From positions 1-64,000 of the forward strand of contig NZ_RKME01000005.1 in the NCBI RefSeq assembly GCF_003797825.1: a stretch of DNA of 64,000 nt. The letters are read 5' to 3'. The first letter of the stretch is position 1, and the number at the start of each line of letters is the position of its first letter. This document shows positions 26,377 through 35,100 of the stretch, piece after piece. This stretch comes from Gordonia sp. OPL2. Lineage in GTDB: Bacteria > Actinomycetota > Actinomycetes > Mycobacteriales > Mycobacteriaceae. The position numbers were made by a program, and so were the translations under genes. The notes beneath the pieces were generated by a model that did not search any database, was not told the DNA's origin, and was given only the letters and a program-made list of their open reading frames with translations.

Positions 26377-28352
26377 CGGATCATTCGCGGGAGACCCTTC
26401 GTGACGCTCGCAAGCTCGCTCCTCAGGGATCGGGGGAGGGCCGCAAGCTCGCTCCTCAGGGATCGGGGGAGGGCCGCAAGTCCGCTCTGACTCCGGTCCC
26501 TGGGGACGGTCGCAACTCCGCTCCGACTCCGGTCCCTGAGGAGCGAGGCGATAGCCGAGCGTCACGAAGGGTTCGTAACGGTCGCAAGTCCGCTCCAACT
26601 CCGGTCCCTGAGGAGCGAGGCGATAGCCGAGCGTCACGAAGGGGCGGCATGATCGCCGGTCTGCGTCAGGTGGTCGGACCGGATGCCAGCCGGCGACTGA
26701 CGCGAGCGCTCGGCGTGGTGGCCGCGGCCGCGGTGCTCGAGGCCGGCTGCCTGGCGCTGGTGGTGCCACTGATGGTCGACCTGTTCGCCGACCGCTTTCC
26801 GCGGGCCTGGTGGTGGGCCGGCCTGTTCGTCGTCGTCGGCGGCATCGCACTCGCGTTGGAGCGCTGGGCGATCCGCGCGCAGCGCTCGGTGACGACAGAG
26901 GTGGTCGCGACCCTGCATCACCGCGTCGGGGACCACGTGATGACACTGCCCCTGGGATGGTTCACACCGGCACAGCAGGATTCGTTGAACCGACTGCTCA
27001 ACGACGCCACCCAGTCGCTGGCGGTCATGCTCAACGCCATCGTCACCCTGAACGTCCGTGCGGTCGCGACCGCGGGAACGCTGTGGGTGGTGATCGCGGT
27101 GGTCGACCTGCCGACAGCACTCGTGGTGGCCGTCGCGGCGGGAGTGCTCGTCGTGATCTATCGCGTCGCGACGCATCTGAACCGCCAGGGCAACACCGCC
27201 CGGGTGGCCGCCACGCAGGAGATCGGCGCGCAGGTTCTCGAATTCGCCCAGAAGCAGGCGGTTCTGCGGGCACACGGTCGTCTCGGCGAAGCCGGCACGG
27301 ACCTGCGCGCTGCGCTGCATCAGGTTCGTCGGGCGTCGTCGTCGTACTTCCGTGGTGCGATCATCGGTGTCACCGCCTTCTCGGTCGGGACGGCTCTGCT
27401 CGTGTCCGCCGTCCTGTGCACGGCATGGTGGCGCCTTCAGGACGGCGCCATCTCGGTGGCGGTGGCGATCTCGCTGGTCGTGTTGGCCACGCTGATCGTC
27501 GACGCCGTTGCCGCGCTCGGCCGCACGGGTAGCGTCATCTGGGCCGCGGAACAGACGGTGCACGAGATCGGCGAGATCCTCCAGACGCCACCGCTGGCGG
27601 AACCCGGCCAGTCGGCCCGTATCGCGGACGCAGGCGTCGAGTTCTGTGACGTGCGATTCGGTTACGAGGCGGATGTGCCGGTCGTCGACGGAGTCTCGTT
27701 CCGGATTCCGTCCGGTGGGGTGTGTGCCGTCGTCGGACCGTCGGGGACGGGCAAGACGACGCTCGTCCGACTGGCCGCCCGCTTCTGGGATGTCGACGCG
27801 GGTCGAATCCTGCTGGGCGGCGCAGATGTCCGCGAACTGCGCACCGTCGACCTGATGCGGCACGTGGCCGTGGTCTTCCAGGACTCGTACCTGTTCGACG
27901 GCACGATTCGTGACAATGTCACGATGGGGAAACCCGACGCCGCGCCCGCCGACATCGACCGCGTCGCAACACTCGCCCGCCTCGACGAGATCGTGGAACG
28001 TCTTCCCGCCGGCTGGGATACCCAGGTAGGCGATCGTGGCACCGCATTGTCCGGCGGTGAACGCCAACGGGTGTCGATCGCCCGAGCCCTGCTGAAGGAT
28101 GCCCCGGTCGTCCTGCTCGACGAGGCCACGTCTGCGCTCGACCCGGAGAACGAGTCCGCCGTCCGCGAGGCGCTCGGACATCTCGGCGAGGGACGCACCC
28201 GCCTGATCATCGCCCATCGCCTGCAGACCGTGCGGGCGGCAGATCAGATCGTATTCCTCGACGGCTCGGGTGGCCCGGTATCCGTGGGCACACACGATGA
28301 CCTGATGGACGGCAACATCCGATACGCCCACTTCTGGAAGGAGATGAGATGA
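26373..28352 (+). CDS. IrtA/B-like ABC half-transporter 2 with repeat-encoded N-terminus
   Basis: This is the second exporter-fold half-transporter (659 aa from ATG 26373). Residues about 8-91 are encoded by the interspersed repeat and contain LAPQGSGEGRK and TPVPEERGDSRAS blocks; homology to transporters begins at MIAGLRQVVG (ATG 26649), from where it is 567 residues, the same as its partner. Membrane segments fill about residues 95-385; the ATPase has GPSGTGKTT, LSGGERQ, VVLLDEATSALD and AHR, all canonical, in contrast to the variant signature of the partner. The ATGA overlap at 26373 favours translation from that start, but GAAGGGG at the repeat's end could serve as ribosome site for 26649. 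A heterodimer with one degenerate ATP site is likely. Confidence 0.82.
   Translation: MTDHSRETLRDARKLAPQGSGEGRKLAPQGSGEGRKSALTPVPGDGRNSAPTPVPEERGDSRASRRVRNGRKSAPTPVPEERGDSRASRRGGMIAGLRQVVGPDASRRLTRALGVVAAAAVLEAGCLALVVPLMVDLFADRFPRAWWWAGLFVVVGGIALALERWAIRAQRSVTTEVVATLHHRVGDHVMTLPLGWFTPAQQDSLNRLLNDATQSLAVMLNAIVTLNVRAVATAGTLWVVIAVVDLPTALVVAVAAGVLVVIYRVATHLNRQGNTARVAATQEIGAQVLEFAQKQAVLRAHGRLGEAGTDLRAALHQVRRASSSYFRGAIIGVTAFSVGTALLVSAVLCTAWWRLQDGAISVAVAISLVVLATLIVDAVAALGRTGSVIWAAEQTVHEIGEILQTPPLAEPGQSARIADAGVEFCDVRFGYEADVPVVDGVSFRIPSGGVCAVVGPSGTGKTTLVRLAARFWDVDAGRILLGGADVRELRTVDLMRHVAVVFQDSYLFDGTIRDNVTMGKPDAAPADIDRVATLARLDEIVERLPAGWDTQVGDRGTALSGGERQRVSIARALLKDAPVVLLDEATSALDPENESAVREALGHLGEGRTRLIIAHRLQTVRAADQIVFLDGSGGPVSVGTHDDLMDGNIRYAHFWKEMR
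26395..26643. repeat. Interspersed repeat array with inverted ends (249 bases)
   Basis: It opens with CCCTTCGTGACGC (26395-26407) and closes with its exact complement GCGTCACGAAGGG (26631-26643). Inside are two CAAGCTCGCTCCTCAGGGA units in one orientation, then two roughly 70-base units containing GTCCCTGAGGAGC in the other; an internal GCGTCACGAAGGG is at 26559-26571. The length is exactly 83 codons. Confidence 0.85.
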
Positions 28353-29197
28353 GCACAGCCCGGCTCGCACCTCACCACACCGATGTCAACCTGGTCATGT
28401 ACGACCTCACGCCACGGTTCCTGGAGGTGATCCGGTCGGAATCGTTGACCCCACAGATGCAGCGGGTGACGTTCCGCTGCACCGATCCGGACGGCTTCCA
28501 CTTCGTACCGATGGCGCCCGACGAACACGTCAAACTGTTCTTCCCGCAGCCGGGGACCGACGAGATCGTGATGCCCGGGATCGGTCCGAACGGGATCGTG
28601 CCACCCGCCGACGGAGTGCGTCCGACCTATCGCGACTACACCGTTCGCGCCTTCGACGCCGAGCGAGCCGAGGTCGTCATCGATTTCGTCCTGCATACCC
28701 ACGGGGTGGGTGGATCATGGGCGGCGAAGGCTCAACGGGGAGAGCGCCTCGGCATGCTCGGTCCGCGCGGCTCGCACATCTATCCGACCGGCTACGACTG
28801 GTATCTGCTCGCCGCGGACGAGACCGCTCTCCCCGCCATCGGCCGGTGGTTCGAGGAACTCCCCGCCGAGAAGGAGATCGTGGCGTTCATCGAGGTGTCG
28901 GGACCGCAGAACGAGGTCGACCTCCCGGCCCGACCCGGTGCGCGCGTCACCTACCTGCACCGAGGCGACTCCGAACCCGGCAGCAGTCCGCTGTTGCCGG
29001 AGGCCATCCGCGACGCCGAGTTCCCCGCGGGCGACTACTTCGCCTGGATCGCCGGCGAGGCGAACACGCTCAAACCGATCCGTCGGTACCTGCGCCGTGA
29101 CCTCGGCGTCCCCAAGAACCGCGTCAAGGTCGACGGGTACTGGCGCAACGGAACCGTCAATCTCGATCACCACGATCCCGGCGACGACGAAGACTGA
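28349..29197 (+). CDS. Siderophore-interacting protein (ferric-siderophore reductase)
   Basis: A 282-residue flavoprotein of the SIP/ViuB family that releases iron from imported siderophores by reduction with NAD(P)H. The FAD-binding domain carries YRDYTVRAFD (flavin-binding R-x-Y-[TS]), followed by GSWAAKAQRGE and LGPRGS; the C-terminal nucleotide-binding half has YLLAADETALPAIGRW and YFAWIAGEANTLKPIRRYL. An AAGGAG ribosome site precedes ATG 28349, which overlaps the previous stop (ATGA). In mycobacterial IrtA this activity is fused to the transporter as an N-terminal domain; here it is a separate protein made directly after the two half-transporters. Confidence 0.92.
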   Translation: MSTARLAPHHTDVNLVMYDLTPRFLEVIRSESLTPQMQRVTFRCTDPDGFHFVPMAPDEHVKLFFPQPGTDEIVMPGIGPNGIVPPADGVRPTYRDYTVRAFDAERAEVVIDFVLHTHGVGGSWAAKAQRGERLGMLGPRGSHIYPTGYDWYLLAADETALPAIGRWFEELPAEKEIVAFIEVSGPQNEVDLPARPGARVTYLHRGDSEPGSSPLLPEAIRDAEFPAGDYFAWIAGEANTLKPIRRYLRRDLGVPKNRVKVDGYWRNGTVNLDHHDPGDDED

Positions 29198-29201
29198 CAC
29201 G

Positions 29202-30278
29202 GTGCCACAGGACAATCGGCTCGAGCCACGGACGGCCGAGGCAGCTCCCGCGACGCCGCCGGCGCAGTACACGGTGAGCGCGTCGAACACACGACGCGTC
29301 ATCGGCGCGGTCGTCGGTGTCGTGCTGCTCCTGGTCGTCTGCGCGCTCAGCGTCGCGATCGGCGCGAAGACGATCCCCCTCGGCACCGTCGTCGACGCCG
29401 TCTTCTCGGGCGCCCACACCGACGACGCGATCATCATCCGTGAACTGCGGGTGCCCCGAACAGTTCTCGGACTGATCGTCGGAATGGCGCTCGGCGTGGG
29501 TGGTGCACTCATCCAGGGCATGACGCGCAACCCGCTGGCCGACCCCGGACTGCTCGGTGTCAACGCCGGCTCGGCGTTCTTCGTGGCCGTGGCAGTCGGA
29601 CTGCTCGGACTGACCGGGATCTGGTCGTACGTATGGTTCGCGTTCGCCGGTGCCGCCGTCGTGTCCGTCGCGGTGTACCTGCTCGGGTCGATGGGCCGCG
29701 CCGCACCATCCCCGATCCGGCTGACGCTCGCCGGGGTCGCGGTGAGCGCGCTGCTGACCGGTGTCACCACCGGCCTGACGCTCCTCGATCCCGAGGCCTT
29801 CGACCAGATGCGGTACTGGCGAGCGGGATCCATCGCGGGCCGTGACCTGTCCGTCACCGCCGCGGTCGCACCGTTCATCGTGGTCGGTCTCGTGCTGGCG
29901 GTGGTCGCGGCCCGGTCGCTCAACGCGCTCGCCCTCGGCGACGACACCGCGCGGTCGCTGGGCGCGAACGTCGGCCGCACTCGGGTCATCGGCACCGTCG
30001 CGGTCACGTTGCTCTGTGGCGCAGCGACTGCGGCAGCCGGACCGATCTCCTTCGTGGGACTGATGATCCCGCACATCGCACGCTGGGTCGTCGGGCCCGA
30101 TCAACGGTGGATCGTCGCCTACAGCGTTCTCGGTGGAGCGATCCTCGTGTTGCTCGCCGACGTCGTGGGCCGAGTGATCATCCGCCCCGGGGAGATGCAG
30201 GTGGGCGTGGTCACCGCATTCATCGGTGCGCCGGTGCTGATCCTGCTGGTGCGCCGGGCGAAGGCGAGCGGCCTGTGA
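29202..30278 (+). CDS. Ferric-siderophore ABC importer permease (FecCD family) 1
   Basis: A 358-residue inner-membrane permease with about ten hydrophobic helices, one half of a BtuC/FecCD-type import channel. Family marks: RELRVPRTVLGLIVGMALGVGG, GMTRNPLADPGLLGVNAG and the cytoplasmic coupling region GPISFVGLMIPHIARW. Start GTG 29202 lies 4 bases after the reductase stop; its last bases overlap the next permease (GTGA). A hydrophilic N-terminal 30 residues precedes the first helix. Confidence 0.93.
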   Translation: MPQDNRLEPRTAEAAPATPPAQYTVSASNTRRVIGAVVGVVLLLVVCALSVAIGAKTIPLGTVVDAVFSGAHTDDAIIIRELRVPRTVLGLIVGMALGVGGALIQGMTRNPLADPGLLGVNAGSAFFVAVAVGLLGLTGIWSYVWFAFAGAAVVSVAVYLLGSMGRAAPSPIRLTLAGVAVSALLTGVTTGLTLLDPEAFDQMRYWRAGSIAGRDLSVTAAVAPFIVVGLVLAVVAARSLNALALGDDTARSLGANVGRTRVIGTVAVTLLCGAATAAAGPISFVGLMIPHIARWVVGPDQRWIVAYSVLGGAILVLLADVVGRVIIRPGEMQVGVVTAFIGAPVLILLVRRAKASGL

Positions 30279-31354
30279 CCCGCACACTGACCCGGGAGAC
30301 CACGGCGATCGACTTCGGTCGATCGGTGATCGTCCTCCGTGGCCCACACGGATCGCCGTCGGTGCGCATCGGCGTCCGGTCTGTCATCGTCATCCTCACG
30401 CTCACCATCGCCGCCCTGCTCGTCGCCGTGGTCGCGCTTGGCACCGGAGATTATCCGATCGCCCCCGTGCGGGTGATCGAGACATTGGTCGGCGGCGGAA
30501 CACGATTCGAGAACCTGGTGATCACCGAGTGGCGGTTGCCGCGCGTTGCCTGTGCCCTCGTCCTGGGTGCCGTGCTCGGGGTCAGCGGTGCGATCTTCCA
30601 GTCGCTCACCCACAACGCACTGGGCAGCCCCGACATCATCGGCTTCAACACCGGCGCCTATTCCGGCGCGCTGGTGACCATCCTGATCATCGGCACCGAT
30701 CACCAGTACGGAACGGCGCTGGGCGCGCTCCTCGGCGGTGTCGCGACCGCGCTCGCGGTCTACGTGTTCGCATTCAAACGGGGCGTCCAAGGATTCCGGC
30801 TGATCATCGTCGGCATCGCGCTGAGTGCCATGCTCGCGTCGCTGAACACCTGGCTCATCCTCAAGGCCGACCTCGACGACGCGCTCTCGGCCGCCACGTG
30901 GGGCGCGGGCACCCTCAACGGCATCACCTGGGCGGATGCCACACCAGCGTTGGTGGTCTCGGCGATCCTGGTGCCGTTCATCATGATCGCGGCGTACATC
31001 GGGCCGGTGATGGAGATGGGCGACGACACGGCTCGCGCGTTCGGCGTGCGGGTGGAACCGACGAGACTGTTCGTGATCGTGCTCGGCGTCGCACTCACAG
31101 CGATCGCGACCTCCGTCGCCGGACCGATCGCCTTCGTATCCCTGGCCGCCCCGCAGCTCGCCCGTCGACTCACCCGCAGCGCGGGTGTGGCCCTCGCGCC
31201 AGCAGCCGCGATGGGTGCGCTCCTACTCGTCGGCAGCGACTACGTCGCCCAACATGCGTTCGCGCCCACCCAGCTTCCGGTCGGCGTCGTCACGGCATCG
31301 GTCGGCGGCGTCTATCTGGTCTGGCTCTTGGCACAGGAGGCTCGACGACAATGA
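30275..31354 (+). CDS. Ferric-siderophore ABC importer permease (FecCD family) 2
   Basis: A 359-residue partner permease (GTG 30275, overlapping the previous stop by 4 bases). It has ten or so helices and the blocks ITEWRLPRVACALVLGAVLG, LTHNALGSPDIIGFNTG and GPIAFVSLAAPQLARRL. The two permeases would form the heterodimeric channel that receives iron-siderophore from the lipoprotein at 23486. The stop overlaps the ATPase start (ATGA). Confidence 0.93.
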   Translation: MTRTLTRETTAIDFGRSVIVLRGPHGSPSVRIGVRSVIVILTLTIAALLVAVVALGTGDYPIAPVRVIETLVGGGTRFENLVITEWRLPRVACALVLGAVLGVSGAIFQSLTHNALGSPDIIGFNTGAYSGALVTILIIGTDHQYGTALGALLGGVATALAVYVFAFKRGVQGFRLIIVGIALSAMLASLNTWLILKADLDDALSAATWGAGTLNGITWADATPALVVSAILVPFIMIAAYIGPVMEMGDDTARAFGVRVEPTRLFVIVLGVALTAIATSVAGPIAFVSLAAPQLARRLTRSAGVALAPAAAMGALLLVGSDYVAQHAFAPTQLPVGVVTASVGGVYLVWLLAQEARRQ

Positions 31355-32169
31355 CCACGAACCACACACCGGTGCCTGCCGCAGAGAGCCGGCTGCGAGC
31401 GCAGGACATCACCATCGGCTATGACGAACGTGTCATCAGCGAGTCGCTGTCCATCGACATCCCGGATGGGGCCTTCACCGTCATCGTCGGGCCGAATGCC
31501 TGCGGCAAATCGACCCTGCTGCGGGCGCTCTCGCGACTTCTCACGCCGACGTCGGGATCGGTGATCCTCGACGGCAGGTCGATCCGCGCATATCCCGCCA
31601 AGGAGGTCGCGCGCCGTCTGGGTCTGCTGCCGCAGACATCGGTGGCGCCCGAGGGCATCCGCGTCGCCGAACTCGTCGCGCGCGGCCGATTCCCCCGGCA
31701 GTCGATGTTCCGGCAGTGGACACCGGACGACGAGTCGGCGGTGCAGGAGGCGATGGCCGCCACCGGGGTCACCGAACTCTCGGCTCGGTTGGTCGACGAA
31801 CTGAGTGGTGGTCAGCGACAACGGGTCTGGGTGGCGATGGTCCTCGCCCAGGAGACCCCACTGGTCCTGCTCGACGAACCCACCACGTTCCTCGACATCG
31901 CCCATCAGATCGAACTGCTCGATCTGTGCCACGAACTCAATCGGGAACGCGGCCGCACCATGGTCGCCGTGCTGCACGACCTCAATCACGCCTTCCGGTA
32001 CGCCGATCACCTCGTGGCGATGAGGGACGGGCGGATCGTGGCCCAGGGGCGGCCGGCCGACATCGTCGACGCCCAACTGATCGACGAGGTCTTCGGCCTG
32101 CGTTGCCGAATCATCGACGACCCGGAATCCCATACACCACTGGTGATTCCGCGACTGAGAGGAACCTGA
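31351..32169 (+). CDS. Ferric-siderophore ABC importer ATPase (FecE type)
   Basis: A 272-residue ATPase that powers the FecCD channel. It shows Walker A VGPNACGKS, signature LSGGQRQRVW, Walker B LVLLDEPTTFLD and H-loop LHDLNHA, all as in FepC/FecE proteins. ATG 31351 overlaps the previous stop; its own stop overlaps the NRPS2 start (TGATG). Importer and synthetase are therefore made from one tightly coupled message. Confidence 0.94.
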   Translation: MTTNHTPVPAAESRLRAQDITIGYDERVISESLSIDIPDGAFTVIVGPNACGKSTLLRALSRLLTPTSGSVILDGRSIRAYPAKEVARRLGLLPQTSVAPEGIRVAELVARGRFPRQSMFRQWTPDDESAVQEAMAATGVTELSARLVDELSGGQRQRVWVAMVLAQETPLVLLDEPTTFLDIAHQIELLDLCHELNRERGRTMVAVLHDLNHAFRYADHLVAMRDGRIVAQGRPADIVDAQLIDEVFGLRCRIIDDPESHTPLVIPRLRGT

Positions 32170-35100
32170 TGACCGAACAGACCGTCACCGCGATCGGCGT
32201 CACCGGCGCCCAGGCGGGAGTCTGGTACGGCCAACAGCTGATCGGGCCGTCGTCGACATTCGTCGTCGGACAGGTGTGGGAACCCCACGAACCCGTCCAC
32301 CTGCGTTCGCTCGTCGACGCGATCTCCGCCGCAGTCGGCGAGGCGCCCGGACTGTCCTGCGCGTTCGGCACCGCCGACGGTGAGGTCATCGCCCGGCCCC
32401 ATGCACACCGGGTGGATGACGTCTCCGTGATCGACCTGTCCGGGGAGGTCGACCCGGCTGCCGCAGCCACCAGATGGACGTGGGACGCTGCGCACACACC
32501 CCTCGACCCCGCCACCGACCCCTGCTTCGAGGCGACGGTGCTCCGGCTGGGTGAGGACTCCCCGGAGGCGCCGGGCCACACCCCGGTCATCGTGTGCGTG
32601 CGTGCACATCACATCGTCGCGGACGTGTTCGCGCTCGGACTGCTCGGCCGGCGCGTCGCCGAACTGTACGCCGCCGGCCGAACCGGGTCTCCGGCTCGTG
32701 AGGCGTGGTTCGATCCGCTGACCGACGTGCTCGACGCCGAGTCGCGCTACCGCTCGTCCGAAGATCATGCTCTCGACCAAGACTTCTGGCGCGACGAACT
32801 GGCCGCCACCGGAGACGTCACCACCCTGCGCCGGCCCGACGGGCCGGAACGTCGGACGAGCGGGGTCATCTCGGATCGGGCGACCGTCGACGGCGCCACC
32901 GCCGAGCTTCTCGCCGACCTCGGTGCGCGGCACGGCGGGTCGTGGGGGGATGCGGTCACCGGAATCCTCGCCGCGCACATCGGCGGGCGAGCGGGGTCGC
33001 CTCGGGTCGTGCTCGGCTATCCGATGATGAACCGGCTCGGCACACCGGCCTTCGCCGTCCCGACGATGGTGGTCAACGTGGTACCACTCGCTCTGTCGGT
33101 CGACGGGTGGTCGACGGTCGACGAAGTGACATCGGCCGCCATGACCGGCATCCGGCGCATCCGTCCGCACTCCCGATTCCGGGGCGAGGACATCGCGCGT
33201 CTCGGGGAACGCGGACTGCCGTCGATCTGGCTGAACGTCAAGGCCATCGACGACCATCTGAGCTTCGGCGACGTGGACGTGACGGTGCACTCGCTGGCGC
33301 GTGGCCCGGTCGAGGAACTGACGGTCACGGTGCGACGATCCGTCGGCGGTGCCATCGAATTGCAACTCGACGCCGACGACTCGCGATATGACCGCCGGCG
33401 GCTGTCCGAACTGGCCGGGGATCTCGCCGACGTGCTCTGTCACGCAGCACAACCCGAAGGGTGGGAAAAACCGGTCGCTCGAGCGGCGCAGGTCGCATCG
33501 TTCACCGACGTGCAGTCGGCGGATCCCGCGCTGTCGGTGTCGACGTTCGCAGATGCGCTGTCGGCGAGCCTGGGTGCCGGCGCCTGTACCGATCGTGACG
33601 GGATGGCGGTCGTCGCCGGGGATGTGCAGATCGGCCGGGCGGATCTCGAACGGCGCGTTCGGCTGCTCGCCGGGCTGTTGCTCGCCGACGGCGTCCTGCC
33701 CGACGACCGGGTGGCCGTACTCCTGCCGCGCGACGAGTCCGCGGTCGTCGCACTGGCCGCGGTCGCCATCACCGGAGCCACTCTCGTCCCGATCGATCCC
33801 GACTATCCCGCAGATCGCCTACGCCACATACTCACCGACAGCCGTCCGAGGATCGTCCTCACCCGGCAGGATGTCGCAGTGCCGGACACAGCCGCGACGG
33901 TCGTGCATCTCGACGACCGCGCGACATGGGCGCGTGCAGAGGCACTGGAGTCCGAACCACCTCGCGCAGAGGCACATCGGATTCCGATGCACCCGGATCA
34001 CCTGTCCTGCATCGCATACACCTCCGGCTCCACCGGCGTCCCGAAAGGCGTGATGGTCACCCAGGCGGGCCTGGTGAACAGACTGGCCTGGGCGGCGCGG
34101 GAGTGGCTGCACCACGACGTGGGGCACAGCCCATCTGATCGGACCACGTTGTGGAAGAGCCCGATCGGCTTCATCGACGGGATCACCGAGGTGTTCGGGG
34201 CGCTCGTCCGCGGCGATCGGATCGTCGTCGCCGATGGCGATGCCGCCAGGGACCCGCGGGCTCTCGTCGACTTCCTGGCCCGCCACCACGTCGCGAGTCT
34301 GACTGCGGTGCCGTCGCTCCTTCGCGAACTCGTCGACAGCGGCAACGGGGCGACGACGTCGACCGGCCGGCTGTGGGTCTCGAGCGGTGAATCGTTGCCG
34401 GAGGCGGTCGTGCGCCGGGTGTACGAGTCCGATCCGGCTGCGCGGCTGATCAATTCGTACGGCTCCACGGAGGTCACCGGTGACGCGACCTATGGTGAGG
34501 TCCGCACCGACGAGGTGGTGACGATCGGATCCGCGGTCCCCGGATGCCGGGTGGCGATCCTGGACTCGTGGTTGCGTCCGGTGCCGGACGGCGACGTCGG
34601 AGAGCTCTACATCGGCGGCATCCAACTCGCGCGCGGCTATCACGGCCGACCGGAATGGACCGCCGACCGCTTCATCGCGGACCCGAGCGCATCGGGCGCC
34701 CGGATGTATCGCACCGGCGACCGTGCCGTCCGCGGCGACGGCGGTCGCATCCGGGTGATCGGACGTGCCGACGACCAGGTCAAGATACGTGGTGTCCGGG
34801 TCGAACCGGCCGAGGTGGAACGTGCTGTCGCGCAGGCACCCGGGGTCGACGAGGCGATCGTGTCGGTCGTCCGCGACGCACACGACGACCCGATGTTGGT
34901 CGCCTATGTCACCGCGTTGACGTCACCGATCGATGTCGCGACGGTGCGTGCGCACGTCGCAGATGCTCTGCCCTCGCAGATGATCCCGTCGAGCATCGTG
35001 GAGATCGCCGAGGTCCCGCGATCGGCACACGGGAAGATCGATCGGCGGGCGCTACCCAAGTTCCACGTCCGATCCGACGACCTCACGCCGCCCGCGACAG

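Noticed and set aside
25498..26946. 482-residue minus-strand open frame over the ABC genes
   Set aside because: Antisense to two clear ABC transporter genes; its apparent repeats only mirror the repeat array, and no family resemblance is seen.
26634..28370. 578-residue minus-strand open frame
   Set aside because: Antisense to ABC half-transporter 2, which has complete ATPase motifs.
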